Assembly (NCBI RefSeq): GCF_900110855.1
Contig: NZ_FOFA01000003.1
Span: 186,001-250,000 of the forward strand
Source: Microlunatus flavus
Lineage (GTDB): Bacteria > Actinomycetota > Actinomycetes > Propionibacteriales > Propionibacteriaceae
DNA: 64,000 bases
Reading direction: 5' to 3'
Shown here: one piece after another, positions 27,943 to 36,600 of the stretch
Layout of the letters: each line of letters starts with the position of its first letter
Numbering within the stretch: the stretch's first letter is position 1
Notes under the pieces: model-generated
What the model was told of the DNA's origin: nothing
Databases searched by the model: none
The model's input: the letters and a program-made list of their open reading frames with translations, nothing else
Translations under genes and position numbers: made by a program

Positions 27943-28469
27943 CCCTCCGGTCCGTCGCGCTCCACCTGGCCCTCGGGCTCGGGCTCGGCGCCCTGGCGGG
28001 CGTCGTGTGGTGGGCGGTCACCGACCTGCCCACGTTCCGCGTGGTGAACGGCGGCGGCGCGGTCACCTCCGAGCGTGGGCTCGCGGGCTACATCGCCGCG
28101 GACGCGTGGTTCGTGGTGTGCGGCGCCGTGGTCGGCCTCGTGCTCGGCGTGGTGGCGTGGCGACGGTTCGGCCGGTCGGGCTGGCTCGTCGTCGTGCTCA
28201 CCGTGGTCGTCGGAGCCGCCGCCGGACTGGTGTGCTGGTGGGTGGGCTACGAGCTCGGGCCGGGCGCGTTCGACGCCCGCCTGGCGGCCGCGAAGCCCGG
28301 CGACCTCGTCCCCGTCGAGCTCACGGTGCGGGCCCGGGTCGCGCTGGCCGTCTGGCCGTTGTTCGCCGTCATCCCCGTGCTGCTCGGCTCGTCGCTGGGC
28401 CATGACCCGGAGGTGGACGCCGAGGACGACCTCGGAACCGGCCCGGCCGAGGCGCGCGTCAGCGGCTGA
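27939..28469 (+). CDS. Small four-helix membrane protein, DUF2567-like
   Basis: A 176-residue protein with about four hydrophobic helices: ALHLALGLGLGALAGVVWWAV, AADAWFVVCGAVVGLVLGVVAW, WLVVVLTVVVGAAAGLVCWWVG, and VALAVWPLFAVIPVLLGSSL. The loop pattern (a short extracytoplasmic segment after helix 1, GYIAADAWFVVCGAV) resembles the actinobacterial DUF2567 family of unknown function; I am moderately sure. GTG 27939 overlaps the dnaE stop by four bases, so it is translationally coupled to dnaE. Its last 11 bases overlap the convergent ybaK gene. Confidence 0.75.
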   Translation: MTLRSVALHLALGLGLGALAGVVWWAVTDLPTFRVVNGGGAVTSERGLAGYIAADAWFVVCGAVVGLVLGVVAWRRFGRSGWLVVVLTVVVGAAAGLVCWWVGYELGPGAFDARLAAAKPGDLVPVELTVRARVALAVWPLFAVIPVLLGSSLGHDPEVDAEDDLGTGPAEARVSG

Positions 28470-28944
28470 CCGGGGCCACGACGGCGCGGGTGACGGCCAC
28501 GAGGTCGGCGGGGGCGAGCTCCACCTGCAGGCCGCGCCGGCCGGCGGAGACGTAGACCGTCGGGAAGCTCTGCGCCGAGGCGTCGACCACCGTCGGCAGC
28601 GCCGTGCGCTGCCCGAGCGGGGAGATGCCGCCGAGCACGTAGCCGCTCGAGCGCTGCGCCGCGGCGGGGTCGGCCATCACCGCCTTCTTGGCCCCGAGCG
28701 CGGTGGCCAGCGCCTTGAGGTCGAGCTGGCGCGCGACGGGGACCACGGCGACGGCCAGGCTGCCGCCGACGTCGGCGACGAGCGTCTTGAACACGCGCTC
28801 CGGGTCGAGGCCGAGCGCCGCCGTCGCCTCGTCGCCGAAGTGCCGCTCCCCGTCGTGGTGCTCGTACGGGTGGAGGGTGTGCGCCACGCCGGCGCGGTTC
28901 AGCGCATCGGTCGCCGGGGTGCCGCCGGCCTGCTTCTTCGCCAC
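28459..28944 (-). CDS. ybaK: YbaK/EbsC-type aminoacyl-tRNA deacylase (Cys-tRNA(Pro) deacylase)
   Basis: A 161-residue editing protein that removes wrong amino acids from tRNA, in this family mainly cysteine from tRNA-Pro. Characteristic segments are PATDALNRAGVAHTLHPYEH, VFKTLVA, VPVARQLDLKALATALGAKKAVMAD with the key lysine, and GYVLGGISPLGQ. GTG 28944 gives the family N-terminus (AKKQAGGTPATDAL); the longer ORF reaching 29106 runs through the dehydrogenase promoter and is not credible. It converges with the membrane protein gene (11-base overlap). Confidence 0.92.
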   Translation of the reverse strand: MAKKQAGGTPATDALNRAGVAHTLHPYEHHDGERHFGDEATAALGLDPERVFKTLVADVGGSLAVAVVPVARQLDLKALATALGAKKAVMADPAAAQRSSGYVLGGISPLGQRTALPTVVDASAQSFPTVYVSAGRRGLQVELAPADLVAVTRAVVAPVSR

Positions 28945-29019
28945 CCCCGCATCCTGGCGCACGCCCGGCGGTGCGTGCCCACCCCGAGGCGGGGACCACG
29001 AGCCGCCGCGGCTGGTGCG

Positions 29020-29033
29020 TAGGGTCTCCGACC
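29020..29033 (+). promoter_or_regulatory. Leaderless-type -10 box of the dehydrogenase
   Basis: TAGGGT at 29020-29025, eight bases before the ATG at 29034. Confidence 0.5.
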
Positions 29034-30122
29034 ATGACCACGACGACCTCCGCCCCCACGTCGACCACGCCCTCCGACCGCATGACCGCCGCCGTGCTGC
29101 ACGCACCCGGCGACATCCGGGTCGAGCAGGTGGACGTGCCGACGCCCGGTCCCGGTCAGGTCCTCCTCCGGGTCGCGGCGTGCGGGGTGTGCGGCTCCGA
29201 CATCGCCCGCATGCTGCGCAACGGCGGCTACGTCATGCCGATCATCTGCGGCCACGAGTTCTCCGGCCACGTCGTCGCGCACGGCCCCGGCGTCGAGCCC
29301 GGTCCGGGCACGGCCGTCGGCGACCTCGTCTCGGTCCCGCCGCTGATCCCGTGCCGGGTCTGCGCGCACTGCGTGCGCGGCGACTTCGGCCTGTGCGAGT
29401 CCTACGACTACTTCGGCAGCCGCAGCGACGGGGCGTACGCGGAGTACGTCGTCGCGCCCGTCGGCAACCTGCTGCCGATGCCCGAGGGTCTCGACCCGCG
29501 GGCCGCGGCGATGCTCGACCCGGCCGCGATCGCGCTGCACGCGCTGTGGAAGACGGGGCTGCGGACCGGTCAGCGGGTGCTGGTCGTCGGCGCGGGCCCG
29601 ATCGGGTTGTTCGCGGTGCAGTGGGCCCGCCTGGCCGGCGCGAGCGAGGTCGTGAGCCTCGACCTCAGCGAGGAGAAGGCCGCCATGGCCCGCGAGGCCG
29701 GCGCGACGGCCGCGGTGCAGAGCGCCGATCAGGCCCGCGAGCTGGCCGGCCCGGGCTTCGACGTCGTGCTCGAGTCCGCCGGCGCGCCGAGCACCGCCGA
29801 CGTCGCGGCGAGCCTGGTCGGGCCGAAGGGCCACGCGGTCTTCGTCGGGATCCCGCACGCGCCGGTCGAGCTGGCCAAGGACACCTGGAACCGCTTCATG
29901 CGCCTCGAGGTGACCCTGCACGGCGCGTGGAACTCGTTCTCCGCCCCGTTCCCCGGCGACGAGTGGCGCACGGCCGCGGCCAAGATGGCCAGCGGCGACC
30001 TGCGGTGGGAGTTCATGATCACCCACGAGCTCCCTCTCTCGGCGCTGCCGGACATGATGCGCACCCTTGGCGACCGGTCGGAGTTCACCTCCAAGGTGCT
30101 GTTCGTCCCGTCCGCCCGCTGA
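29034..30122 (+). CDS. Zinc-dependent medium-chain dehydrogenase, galactitol-1-phosphate/polyol dehydrogenase type
   Basis: A 362-residue MDR-family enzyme that would oxidise a sugar alcohol with NAD(P). It has the catalytic zinc site (CGVCGSDI, CGHEFSGHVV), the four structural-zinc cysteines (PCRVCAHCVRGDFGLC) and the cofactor motif VLVVGAGPIGLFAVQWA. GHEFSGHV and the later GAWNSFSAPFPGDEW are close to galactitol-1-phosphate dehydrogenase (GatD) and related polyol dehydrogenases. The first 16 residues are Thr/Ser-rich; the ATG at 29082 is an alternative start. The kinase gene follows after 17 bases, which suggests a two-step route from a polyol to a phosphorylated ketose. The exact substrate is unknown. 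Confidence 0.88.
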   Translation: MTTTTSAPTSTTPSDRMTAAVLHAPGDIRVEQVDVPTPGPGQVLLRVAACGVCGSDIARMLRNGGYVMPIICGHEFSGHVVAHGPGVEPGPGTAVGDLVSVPPLIPCRVCAHCVRGDFGLCESYDYFGSRSDGAYAEYVVAPVGNLLPMPEGLDPRAAAMLDPAAIALHALWKTGLRTGQRVLVVGAGPIGLFAVQWARLAGASEVVSLDLSEEKAAMAREAGATAAVQSADQARELAGPGFDVVLESAGAPSTADVAASLVGPKGHAVFVGIPHAPVELAKDTWNRFMRLEVTLHGAWNSFSAPFPGDEWRTAAAKMASGDLRWEFMITHELPLSALPDMMRTLGDRSEFTSKVLFVPSAR

Positions 30123-30139
30123 CGGCGCGGGGGAGAGGC

Positions 30140-31687
30140 GTGAGCACCGACGGCGTGCTGCTCGCGATCGACCTCGGCACCGAGGGCGCCCGCGTCGGCG
30201 CGTTCACCGTCGACGGCGAGCCGCTGGGCTCGGTCCACCGCGGCTACCGCACGACCTACCCGCGACCGGGCTGGGCCGAGCAGGACCCCGAGGAGTGGTG
30301 GTCGGCGGTCGTGGACGCGACGCGGACGCTGCTGGCCGAGCCCCGGTCTGCGGCGGCCGGGCCGGTGGTCGCGCTGGCGTGCGCCACGACGGCCTCGACC
30401 GTCGCGGTCCTCGACGCCGACGGGCGCCCGCTGCGCCCGGCGATCCTCTGGATGGACTCGCGCGCCTGGGCCCAGTCGGCCGCCACGACGGCGCTGCTCG
30501 ACGAGCATCCGGTGCTGGCCTGGTCGGGCGGCTCCGACGCCGCGGAGTGGCTGCTGCCCAAGGCCGTGTGGGTCGCCGAGCACGAGCCGGACGTGTTCGC
30601 CCGCGCCGGGCGCGTCGTCGAGGCGATCGACTACCTGACGTTCCGGCTGACCGGGCGCTGGGTCGGCTCGCAGATGAACGCGGTCTGCAAGTACAACTAC
30701 GACCCGCTCGCCCGGCGCTTCCCGGTCGAGCTGTACGCGGCGCTCGGCGTCGAGGGCCTGGTGGACCTGCTGCCCGACGAGATCGTCGAGGTCGGGGGAC
30801 CGGCCGGCCCGCTGACGGCCCAGGCAGCGGACGCGCTCGGGATCGCGGCGGGTGCCGCGGTCGCCGTGGGCGGCATCGACGCCCACGTCTCCCTGCTGTC
30901 CTGCGGCGGTGCGTCGGCGGGCCTGGTCTCGGTCGTCTCCGGAACCTCCTCGGCGATCGTCGCCGAGCTCGAGCTGGGGCCCGGGACGCAGCCGGCGCTG
31001 ACCCCGGAGGTCTGGGGCCCGTACCCGCACGCGCTGCGCACCGACCGCTGGCTGGTCGAGGGCGGCCAGGTCAGCAGCGGCTCGGTGCTGACCTGGGCGG
31101 CCGAGTCGATCATGGGCGTCACCCGGGCGGAGCTGCCCGCCCTGGTGCGCGGCGCGGCGGCCGTCGAGCCGGGCGCGCACGGGCTGCGGGCGCTCGACAC
31201 GTTCATGGGCAACCGGACCCCGCACCGCGACCCGCGGCTGCGCGGCGCGGTCGTCGGCCTGACGCTCGGCACCACCCGCGAGGAGCTCTACCGGGCGAGC
31301 GTCGAGGCGGTGGCCTGCGGCACCCGTGCCGTCGTCGACTCCTTCGTGCGTGCCGGCGTGATGTGCGACCGGCTGGTGCTCTCCGGCGGGATCGAGCACA
31401 ACCCGCTGTGGCAGCAGGTCACGGTCGACGTCCTCGGCCGCGAGGCGGAGATCGTGTCCGGCGACAACCTGACGCTGCGGGCCTGCGCCGTCATCGCCGC
31501 GACGGGGGCGGGACTGGTGGCGAACCTCGACGACGGGGCCTCGCGCTTCGCGCCCAGGACGCGCACGCTGACCCCGGACGCCGGTCGGCACGCGGTCTAC
31601 CGCGAGACGTACGACGACTACGTGAGCCTGCTGCACACCCTCGCGCCGGTCATGCACGACTCGGTCGACCGGCTGGGTCGCGCCTAG
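30140..31687 (+). CDS. FGGY-family carbohydrate kinase
   Basis: A 515-residue ATP-dependent sugar or polyol kinase. The N-terminal nucleotide motif AIDLGTEGARVGAF, the FGGY-type segments WAEQDPEEWW, GGIDAHVSLLS, VSGTSSAIV and the second signature LVLSGGIEHNPLWQQ are present. It is closer to ribulokinase/xylulokinase-like members than to glycerol kinase, but the substrate is not determined. GTG 30140 follows GGGGAGAGG. It pairs with the upstream dehydrogenase. Its stop overlaps the convergent azlD gene by four bases. No transporter or regulator for this pathway lies in the window. Confidence 0.9.
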   Translation: MSTDGVLLAIDLGTEGARVGAFTVDGEPLGSVHRGYRTTYPRPGWAEQDPEEWWSAVVDATRTLLAEPRSAAAGPVVALACATTASTVAVLDADGRPLRPAILWMDSRAWAQSAATTALLDEHPVLAWSGGSDAAEWLLPKAVWVAEHEPDVFARAGRVVEAIDYLTFRLTGRWVGSQMNAVCKYNYDPLARRFPVELYAALGVEGLVDLLPDEIVEVGGPAGPLTAQAADALGIAAGAAVAVGGIDAHVSLLSCGGASAGLVSVVSGTSSAIVAELELGPGTQPALTPEVWGPYPHALRTDRWLVEGGQVSSGSVLTWAAESIMGVTRAELPALVRGAAAVEPGAHGLRALDTFMGNRTPHRDPRLRGAVVGLTLGTTREELYRASVEAVACGTRAVVDSFVRAGVMCDRLVLSGGIEHNPLWQQVTVDVLGREAEIVSGDNLTLRACAVIAATGAGLVANLDDGASRFAPRTRTLTPDAGRHAVYRETYDDYVSLLHTLAPVMHDSVDRLGRA

Positions 31688-32010
31688 CCGGCCGGCACCA
31701 GCAGGCGCAGCAGGGCGGTCACGACCACCGCGACCACGAACACGACGAGGAACCCGCGCCGCAGCAGCAGCGCGACCGCGCCCGCCGCGACACCGACGAG
31801 CACGCGCCAGTCGAGCGCGTACGGACCGGCTCCGTCGCCGGACTGGACCAGCTGGACGGCGACCAGCGCCGCGAGCATGGCCACGGGGAGCAGCGTCGTC
31901 ACGCGCTGCACGCCCGGGTTCGCGAGGACCGACTCCGGCAGGGAGAGCCCGGCGAGCTTGATGAGGTACGAGCCGGCGCAGGCGATGAGGACCGGGACCC
32001 AGAGGTTCAT
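31684..32010 (-). CDS. azlD: AzlD-type branched-chain amino acid exporter subunit
   Basis: A 108-residue membrane protein with three or four hydrophobic helices. It opens with [19 protein letters not shown] and has [16 protein letters not shown], typical of AzlD. With AzlC it forms an exporter of branched-chain or related amino acids. Its ATG overlaps the azlC stop (ATGA), so the two are translated together. It overlaps the convergent kinase gene by four bases. Confidence 0.93.
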   Translation of the reverse strand: MNLWVPVLIACAGSYLIKLAGLSLPESVLANPGVQRVTTLLPVAMLAALVAVQLVQSGDGAGPYALDWRVLVGVAAGAVALLLRRGFLVVFVVAVVVTALLRLLVPAG

Positions 32011-32714
32011 GCGGGCGCCGGCTCCGGCTCGGGTCCAGGGCGCTGCGGCAGCAGCCCGCCGAGCACCGCGGCGGCAGCCGCGGCCAGGACTGGGACCCCG
32101 CCCGGCGCGACGGGCACCAGGGCGAGGGCGATGACCGCGCCGGCGAGCGCGACCCAGCGGGCGCGCACGGAACGTCGCAGCGCCGGCCAGACCAGGGCGA
32201 GGAACACCGCCGGCCCGGCGGCGTCGAGGCCGAGGACGTCGGTGTCGACGGCCGACCCGACGAGGGCGCCGACGAACGTCCCGGCGTTCCAGCAGCAGAA
32301 GAGCACGACCCCGGTGGACCAGAACGCGAGGCGCTGCGCCGGGCGGTCCGTCTGCGCGGTGGCCATGGCCGTCGTCTCGTCGATGACCAGGTGGGCGGTG
32401 AGCAGCCGCGCGGGCCCGCGGGGGTCCAGCACCGGGGCCAGCGTCACGCCGTAGAAGCCGTTGCGCAGCGCGAGCAGCAGCACCGGCCCGAGGGCGGCCC
32501 AGGCCGAGCCGCCCGCCCCGACGACGCCGGCCAGCGCGAACTGGGAGGCGCCGGAGAACAGGACCGCGCTCAGCGCCTGCGCCTGCCCACGGCTCAGGCC
32601 GGAGGCGACGGCCACGGCCCCGAAGGTCAGGCCGAACGCTCCCGCGTACACACCGATGCCGACCGAGGCGCGCCAGATGGCGGCACGCGCGGCCGGGTCG
32701 GGACGGGTGGGCAC
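32007..32714 (-). CDS. azlC: AzlC-type branched-chain amino acid exporter subunit
   Basis: A 235-residue integral membrane protein of the AzlC/LIV-E family. Marks are [48 protein letters not shown] and [18 protein letters not shown] 32714 is chosen because it gives the usual N-terminus about 15 residues before the first helix; much longer upstream reading overlaps hisD. The gene is divergent from hisD with a 60-base gap. Upstream azlC and downstream azlD overlap by ATGA. Confidence 0.92.
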   Translation of the reverse strand: MPTRPDPAARAAIWRASVGIGVYAGAFGLTFGAVAVASGLSRGQAQALSAVLFSGASQFALAGVVGAGGSAWAALGPVLLLALRNGFYGVTLAPVLDPRGPARLLTAHLVIDETTAMATAQTDRPAQRLAFWSTGVVLFCCWNAGTFVGALVGSAVDTDVLGLDAAGPAVFLALVWPALRRSVRARWVALAGAVIALALVPVAPGGVPVLAAAAAAVLGGLLPQRPGPEPEPAPA

Positions 32715-32761
32715 CTTGCGGACCCTACGAGAAACGCACGGGGACCCTCCGTGCTGCTCAC

Positions 32762-32774
32762 TAGAATCGCCTGC
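32762..32774 (+). promoter_or_regulatory. his operon promoter, leaderless-type -10 box
   Basis: TAGAAT at 32762-32767 lies seven bases before the GTG at 32775, so the hisD message probably begins at its start codon. This supports 32775 as start over the upstream GTG 32748-32750. There is no room for a his attenuator leader. Confidence 0.6.
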
Positions 32775-34118
32775 GTGCTGGCGACCATCGACCTCCGTGG
32801 CCGTGCAGGCGACGCGACCCCCCTCGACTACCGCACCGTCGTGCCCCGCGCGGTGGTCGACGTCGAGGCGGCGCTGAGCGTGGTCCGCCCGGTCTGCGAC
32901 GACGTGGCCGCCCGCGGCGAGGCGGCGCTGCGCGAGCTGTCGGAGCGCTTCGACCGCGTCGTGCCCGCGAGCTTCCGCGTGCCGGCCGAGGCCATGGACG
33001 CGGCGGTCGAGCACCTGGACCCCGAGCTGCGGAGCGCGTTCGAGCTGTCCATCGCCCGGCGCCGCGAGGTCTGCGCCGCCGAGCTCGGTCCGGCCGCGGT
33101 CGACGTCGACCTCGCGCCCGGCGCCCGGGTGACGCAGCGGATGGTCCCGGTCGAGCGCGTCGGCCTCTACGTGCCCGGCGGGCTGGCGCCGCTGGCCTCC
33201 AGCGTGATCATGAACGTCGTCCCGGCCCAGGTCGCCGGCTGCCGCTCCATCGCGGTGACGTCGCCGCCGCAGCGCGAGTTCGGCGGGCTGCCGCACCCCT
33301 CGATCCTGGCCGTCTGCCGGATGCTCGGCGTCGAGGAGGTGTACGCGGTCGGCGGCGCGCAGGCGGTGGCGATGTTCGCGTACGGGGTGCCCGGGCTCTG
33401 CGAGCCGGTCGACATGGTCACCGGTCCCGGCAACATCTACGTGGTGGCCGCCAAGCGGCTGCTGCGCGGGCGCGTCAGCATCGACTCCGAGGCGGGCCCC
33501 ACCGAGATCCTCGTGCTGGCCGACGCGACCGCGGACCCCGCGCTCGTGGCCGCCGACCTGGTGTCGCAGGCCGAGCACGACCCGCTCGCCGCGTCGGTCC
33601 TCGTCACCGACTCCGAGGCGCTGGCCCAGCGGGTGCAGGACGTTCTCGGTGACCAGGTTGCGGCGACCAAGCACGCCGAGCGGGTGCGGACGTCGATGGG
33701 CGGTCGGCAGTCCGCCGTCGTGCTCGTCGACGACCTCGAGCAGGGCCTGGCCGTGGCCAACGGCTACGCCGCCGAGCACCTCGAGGTCCAGACCGCCGAC
33801 GCGCCGGCCGTCGCCACCCGTGTGACCAACGCCGGGGCGGTCTTCGTCGGCCCCTGGTCCCCGGTCTCGCTCGGTGACTACTCCGCGGGCAGCACCCACG
33901 TGCTGCCGACCGGCGGCTGCGCCTGCCACTCCTCGGGGCTCAACGTGAAGTCGTTCCTCAAGGCCATGCACGTCGTCACCTACGACCGCGACGCCCTGGC
34001 CGAGGTCGCCCGCCGGGTCGAGGTCTTCGCCGAGGCCGAGGACCTGCCCGGACACGCCCGGGCGGTCGCGGCGCGCTTCGACGGCGCCGGGCCCGAGAGC
34101 GACGGGTCCGACCGGTGA
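32775..34118 (+). CDS. hisD: Histidinol dehydrogenase
   Basis: It carries out the last two steps of histidine synthesis, histidinol to histidine, with NAD and zinc. The 447-residue protein shows [62 protein letters not shown], the catalytic EHLEVQT and [23 protein letters not shown] 32775 is set by the leaderless -10 box. The stop overlaps the hisC GTG. It is the first gene of hisD-hisC-hisB-hisH. Confidence 0.96.
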   Translation: MLATIDLRGRAGDATPLDYRTVVPRAVVDVEAALSVVRPVCDDVAARGEAALRELSERFDRVVPASFRVPAEAMDAAVEHLDPELRSAFELSIARRREVCAAELGPAAVDVDLAPGARVTQRMVPVERVGLYVPGGLAPLASSVIMNVVPAQVAGCRSIAVTSPPQREFGGLPHPSILAVCRMLGVEEVYAVGGAQAVAMFAYGVPGLCEPVDMVTGPGNIYVVAAKRLLRGRVSIDSEAGPTEILVLADATADPALVAADLVSQAEHDPLAASVLVTDSEALAQRVQDVLGDQVAATKHAERVRTSMGGRQSAVVLVDDLEQGLAVANGYAAEHLEVQTADAPAVATRVTNAGAVFVGPWSPVSLGDYSAGSTHVLPTGGCACHSSGLNVKSFLKAMHVVTYDRDALAEVARRVEVFAEAEDLPGHARAVAARFDGAGPESDGSDR

Positions 34119-35218
34119 CGAGCCTCGCCGACCTCCCGCTGCGGCCCGAGCTGGTGGGGGAGCAGCCCTACGGCGCGCCCCAGCTCGACGTCCCCGTGCG
34201 GCTCAACGTCAACGAGAACCCGTACGGGCCCAGCGAGGCCGTCGTCGCCCAGATCGCCGCGGCGGTCGCCGAGACGGCGCGCGACCTGAACCGCTACCCC
34301 GAGCGGGACGCGGTCGCGTTGCGGGCCGACCTCGCCGCCTACCTCGGCCACGGCCTGACCGCCGACCACGTGTGGGCCGCCAACGGCAGCAACGAGGTGA
34401 TGCTGCACGTGCTGCAGGCCTTCGCCGGCCCCGGGCGCACCGTGCTCAGCTTCGCCCCGACGTACTCGATGTATCCCGAGTACGCCCGCGACACCCACTC
34501 CGGCTTCGTGACCTTCCCGCGCGCCGACGACTTCACCGTCGACGTCGAGCAGGCGGTCGCCGCGATCGAGCAGACCCGGCCCGACGTCGTCCTGGTCACC
34601 AGCCCCAACAACCCGACCGGCACGGCGCTGCCGCTGGAGGCCGTGGTCGCGCTGGTCGACGCGAGCCCCGGCGTCGTGGTGGTCGACGAGGCGTACCAGG
34701 AGTTCGTGCGAACGGGGACGCCGAGCGCGCTCGAGCTGCTGCCGGGCCGGCCGCGGCTCGCGGTCAGCCGGACCATGTCCAAGGCCTTCGCGTTCGCCGG
34801 CGGCCGGCTGGGCTACCTCGCCGCCGACCCCGCGTTCGTCGACGCGCTGCGGGTCGTGCGGCTGCCGTACCACCTGTCCGCCGTCACCCAGGCCGTGGCG
34901 CGCGTCGCCCTGGCCAACGCCCCGGAGATGCTGGCCGCCGTCGACCGGCTCCGGCAGGCGCGCGACGGCGTGGCGGCCTGGCTCGCCGGCCGCGGCCTCG
35001 AGGTCGCCGACTCCGACGCCAACTTCGTGCTGTTCGGCCGCTTCGCCGACCGCCACGCCGTCTGGCAGGGGCTGCTCGACCGCGGCGTGCTGATCCGCGA
35101 GGTCGGCCCGGCCGGCTGGCTGCGCGTCTCCGCCGGCACCCCGGAGGAGATGGACGCCTTCCAGCAGGCTCTCGACGAGGTCCTGACCGACGACGACGTG
35201 AGCGCGAGGATGCCGTGA
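34115..35218 (+). CDS. hisC: Histidinol-phosphate aminotransferase
   Basis: A PLP enzyme that converts imidazole acetol phosphate to histidinol phosphate; 367 residues. Visible are [52 protein letters not shown] and the PLP lysine in [18 protein letters not shown]. The GTG start overlaps the hisD stop (GTGA), and its own stop overlaps the hisB GTG. Length and motifs are normal. Confidence 0.96.
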   Translation: MTSLADLPLRPELVGEQPYGAPQLDVPVRLNVNENPYGPSEAVVAQIAAAVAETARDLNRYPERDAVALRADLAAYLGHGLTADHVWAANGSNEVMLHVLQAFAGPGRTVLSFAPTYSMYPEYARDTHSGFVTFPRADDFTVDVEQAVAAIEQTRPDVVLVTSPNNPTGTALPLEAVVALVDASPGVVVVDEAYQEFVRTGTPSALELLPGRPRLAVSRTMSKAFAFAGGRLGYLAADPAFVDALRVVRLPYHLSAVTQAVARVALANAPEMLAAVDRLRQARDGVAAWLAGRGLEVADSDANFVLFGRFADRHAVWQGLLDRGVLIREVGPAGWLRVSAGTPEEMDAFQQALDEVLTDDDVSARMP

Positions 35219-35886
35219 CCGAGCCCCAGAGCAGCCCCACCCCGACGGGCCGGGCCCCGAGGCGCGCGAGCATCGAGCGGGCGACCAGCGAGTCGAGCGT
35301 GCACGTGAGCGTCGACCTCGACGGCAGCGGGACCTCCACGGTCTCCACCGGCGTCGGCTTCTACGACCACATGCTCACGGCGCTGGCCCGGCACGCCCTG
35401 CTCGACCTCGAGGTGCGGGCGACCGGAGACACCTACATCGACGCCCACCACACCGTCGAGGACGTCGCGATCGTGCTGGGCCAGGCGATCCGCGAGGCGC
35501 TGGGGGACAAGACCGGCATCCGCCGCTTCGGCGACGCGCTCGTGCCGCTCGACGAGGCGCTCGCGCAGGCCGTGGTCGACGTCTCCGGCCGTCCCTACTG
35601 CGTCTGCAGCGGCGAGCCCGAGGGGCAGGTGCACGCGCGGATCGGCGGCGGCGAGCAGGCGCCCGACGGGCGCACGAGCGTGCCCTACACGGGTTCGCTG
35701 ACCCGGCACGTCTTCGAGTCGCTCGCCTTCCACGCCCACCTGTGCCTGCACGTGCGCGTCCTCGCCGGTCGCGACCCGCACCACGTCGTCGAGGCGCAGT
35801 TCAAGGCCGTCGCACGGGCCCTGCGCGACGCGGTGGCCTACGACGAGCGCGTGGTCGGGGTGCCGAGCACCAAGGGCGCGCTGTGA
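35215..35886 (+). CDS. hisB: Imidazoleglycerol-phosphate dehydratase
   Basis: A monofunctional HisB of 223 residues (no phosphatase half, as usual in actinobacteria). The two metal-binding motifs are [14 protein letters not shown] and [16 protein letters not shown], with [22 protein letters not shown] at the start. The first 15-20 residues are Pro/Ser/Thr-rich and extend beyond the family core. GTG 35215 overlaps the hisC stop, and the TGA overlaps the GTG of hisH. Confidence 0.96.
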   Translation: MTEPQSSPTPTGRAPRRASIERATSESSVHVSVDLDGSGTSTVSTGVGFYDHMLTALARHALLDLEVRATGDTYIDAHHTVEDVAIVLGQAIREALGDKTGIRRFGDALVPLDEALAQAVVDVSGRPYCVCSGEPEGQVHARIGGGEQAPDGRTSVPYTGSLTRHVFESLAFHAHLCLHVRVLAGRDPHHVVEAQFKAVARALRDAVAYDERVVGVPSTKGAL

Positions 35887-36563
35887 GCACCGGCCCGTCC
35901 GCGCCCGACGTCGTCGTGCTCGACTACGGTTCCGGCAACCTGCGTTCCGCGGAACGGGCGGTCGCCCGCACCGGCGTCGACGTCCTGCTCACCGACGACG
36001 TGGACGCCGCGCTGGAGGCGCCCGGGCTGGTCGTGCCGGGCGTCGGCGCGTACGCGGCGTGCATGCTCGGGCTGCGCGCCGTCGGCGGGCCCGACGTCAT
36101 CGCCGCCCGCCTCGAGGCCGGGCGGCCGACGCTGGCCATCTGCGTGGGTCACCAGGTCCTGTTCTCCTCCGGGATCGAGCACGGCGCCGAGACGGACGGG
36201 TGCGGCGTCTGGCCGGGCGTGGTCGAGCGGCTGCACGCCGAGCGGCTGCCGCACATGGGCTGGAACACCGTCGAGGCGCCCGAGGGCAGCCGGCTGTTCG
36301 ACGGCGTCGCCGACGAGCGCTTCTACTTCGTCCACAGCTACGGCGTGCGCGAGCTCGAGCCCCGCGACGGACGCCTCGTCACCTGGGCGGAGCACGGCGG
36401 GGACCGCTTCGTGGCCGGGGTCGAGGAGGGCCCGCTCTGGTCGACGCAGTTCCACCCGGAGAAGAGCGGCGACGCCGGCGCCCGGCTCGTGCAGAACTGG
36501 GTCGCCACGCTCCGCCCGTCCCGGCCCCGACCCTCCGACGGAACTGTCGGAGGCAGGCCCTAG
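35883..36563 (+). CDS. hisH: Imidazole glycerol phosphate synthase, glutamine amidotransferase subunit
   Basis: HisH releases ammonia from glutamine for HisF. It has 226 residues. The catalytic cysteine is in [14 protein letters not shown] (the usual GMQ is GHQ), and the His/Glu pair is in [27 protein letters not shown] opens the domain. The GTG start overlaps the hisB stop. Its TAG stop (36561-36563) is also the first half of a -10 box for the next gene. The partner hisF is not in the window, although hisA follows 2.7 kb later. Confidence 0.95.
   Translation: MSTGPSAPDVVVLDYGSGNLRSAERAVARTGVDVLLTDDVDAALEAPGLVVPGVGAYAACMLGLRAVGGPDVIAARLEAGRPTLAICVGHQVLFSSGIEHGAETDGCGVWPGVVERLHAERLPHMGWNTVEAPEGSRLFDGVADERFYFVHSYGVRELEPRDGRLVTWAEHGGDRFVAGVEEGPLWSTQFHPEKSGDAGARLVQNWVATLRPSRPRPSDGTVGGRP
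36532..36553 (+). terminator. Small stem-loop at the end of hisH
   Basis: CCTCCGAC (36532-36539) pairs with GTCGGAGG (36546-36553) around a six-base loop, inside the last hisH codons. It could terminate or attenuate the hisD-H message before the inserted glycosidase gene. Confidence 0.45.
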
Positions 36564-36600
36564 CGTCGCCCTCCTCAGCACTCGACGAGGAGGGCCACAG
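36561..36600 (+). promoter_or_regulatory. Promoter and leader hairpin of the secreted glycosidase, hiding its ribosome site
   Basis: TAGCGT (36561-36566, overlapping the hisH stop) is a good -10 box. The short leader holds a perfect 9-bp stem: GCCCTCCTC (36568-36576) with GAGGAGGGC (36587-36595), loop of ten. The right arm contains the Shine-Dalgarno GGAGG six bases before the GTG at 36601. When folded, the stem would block ribosome entry, so translation may be controlled. Confidence 0.55.
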
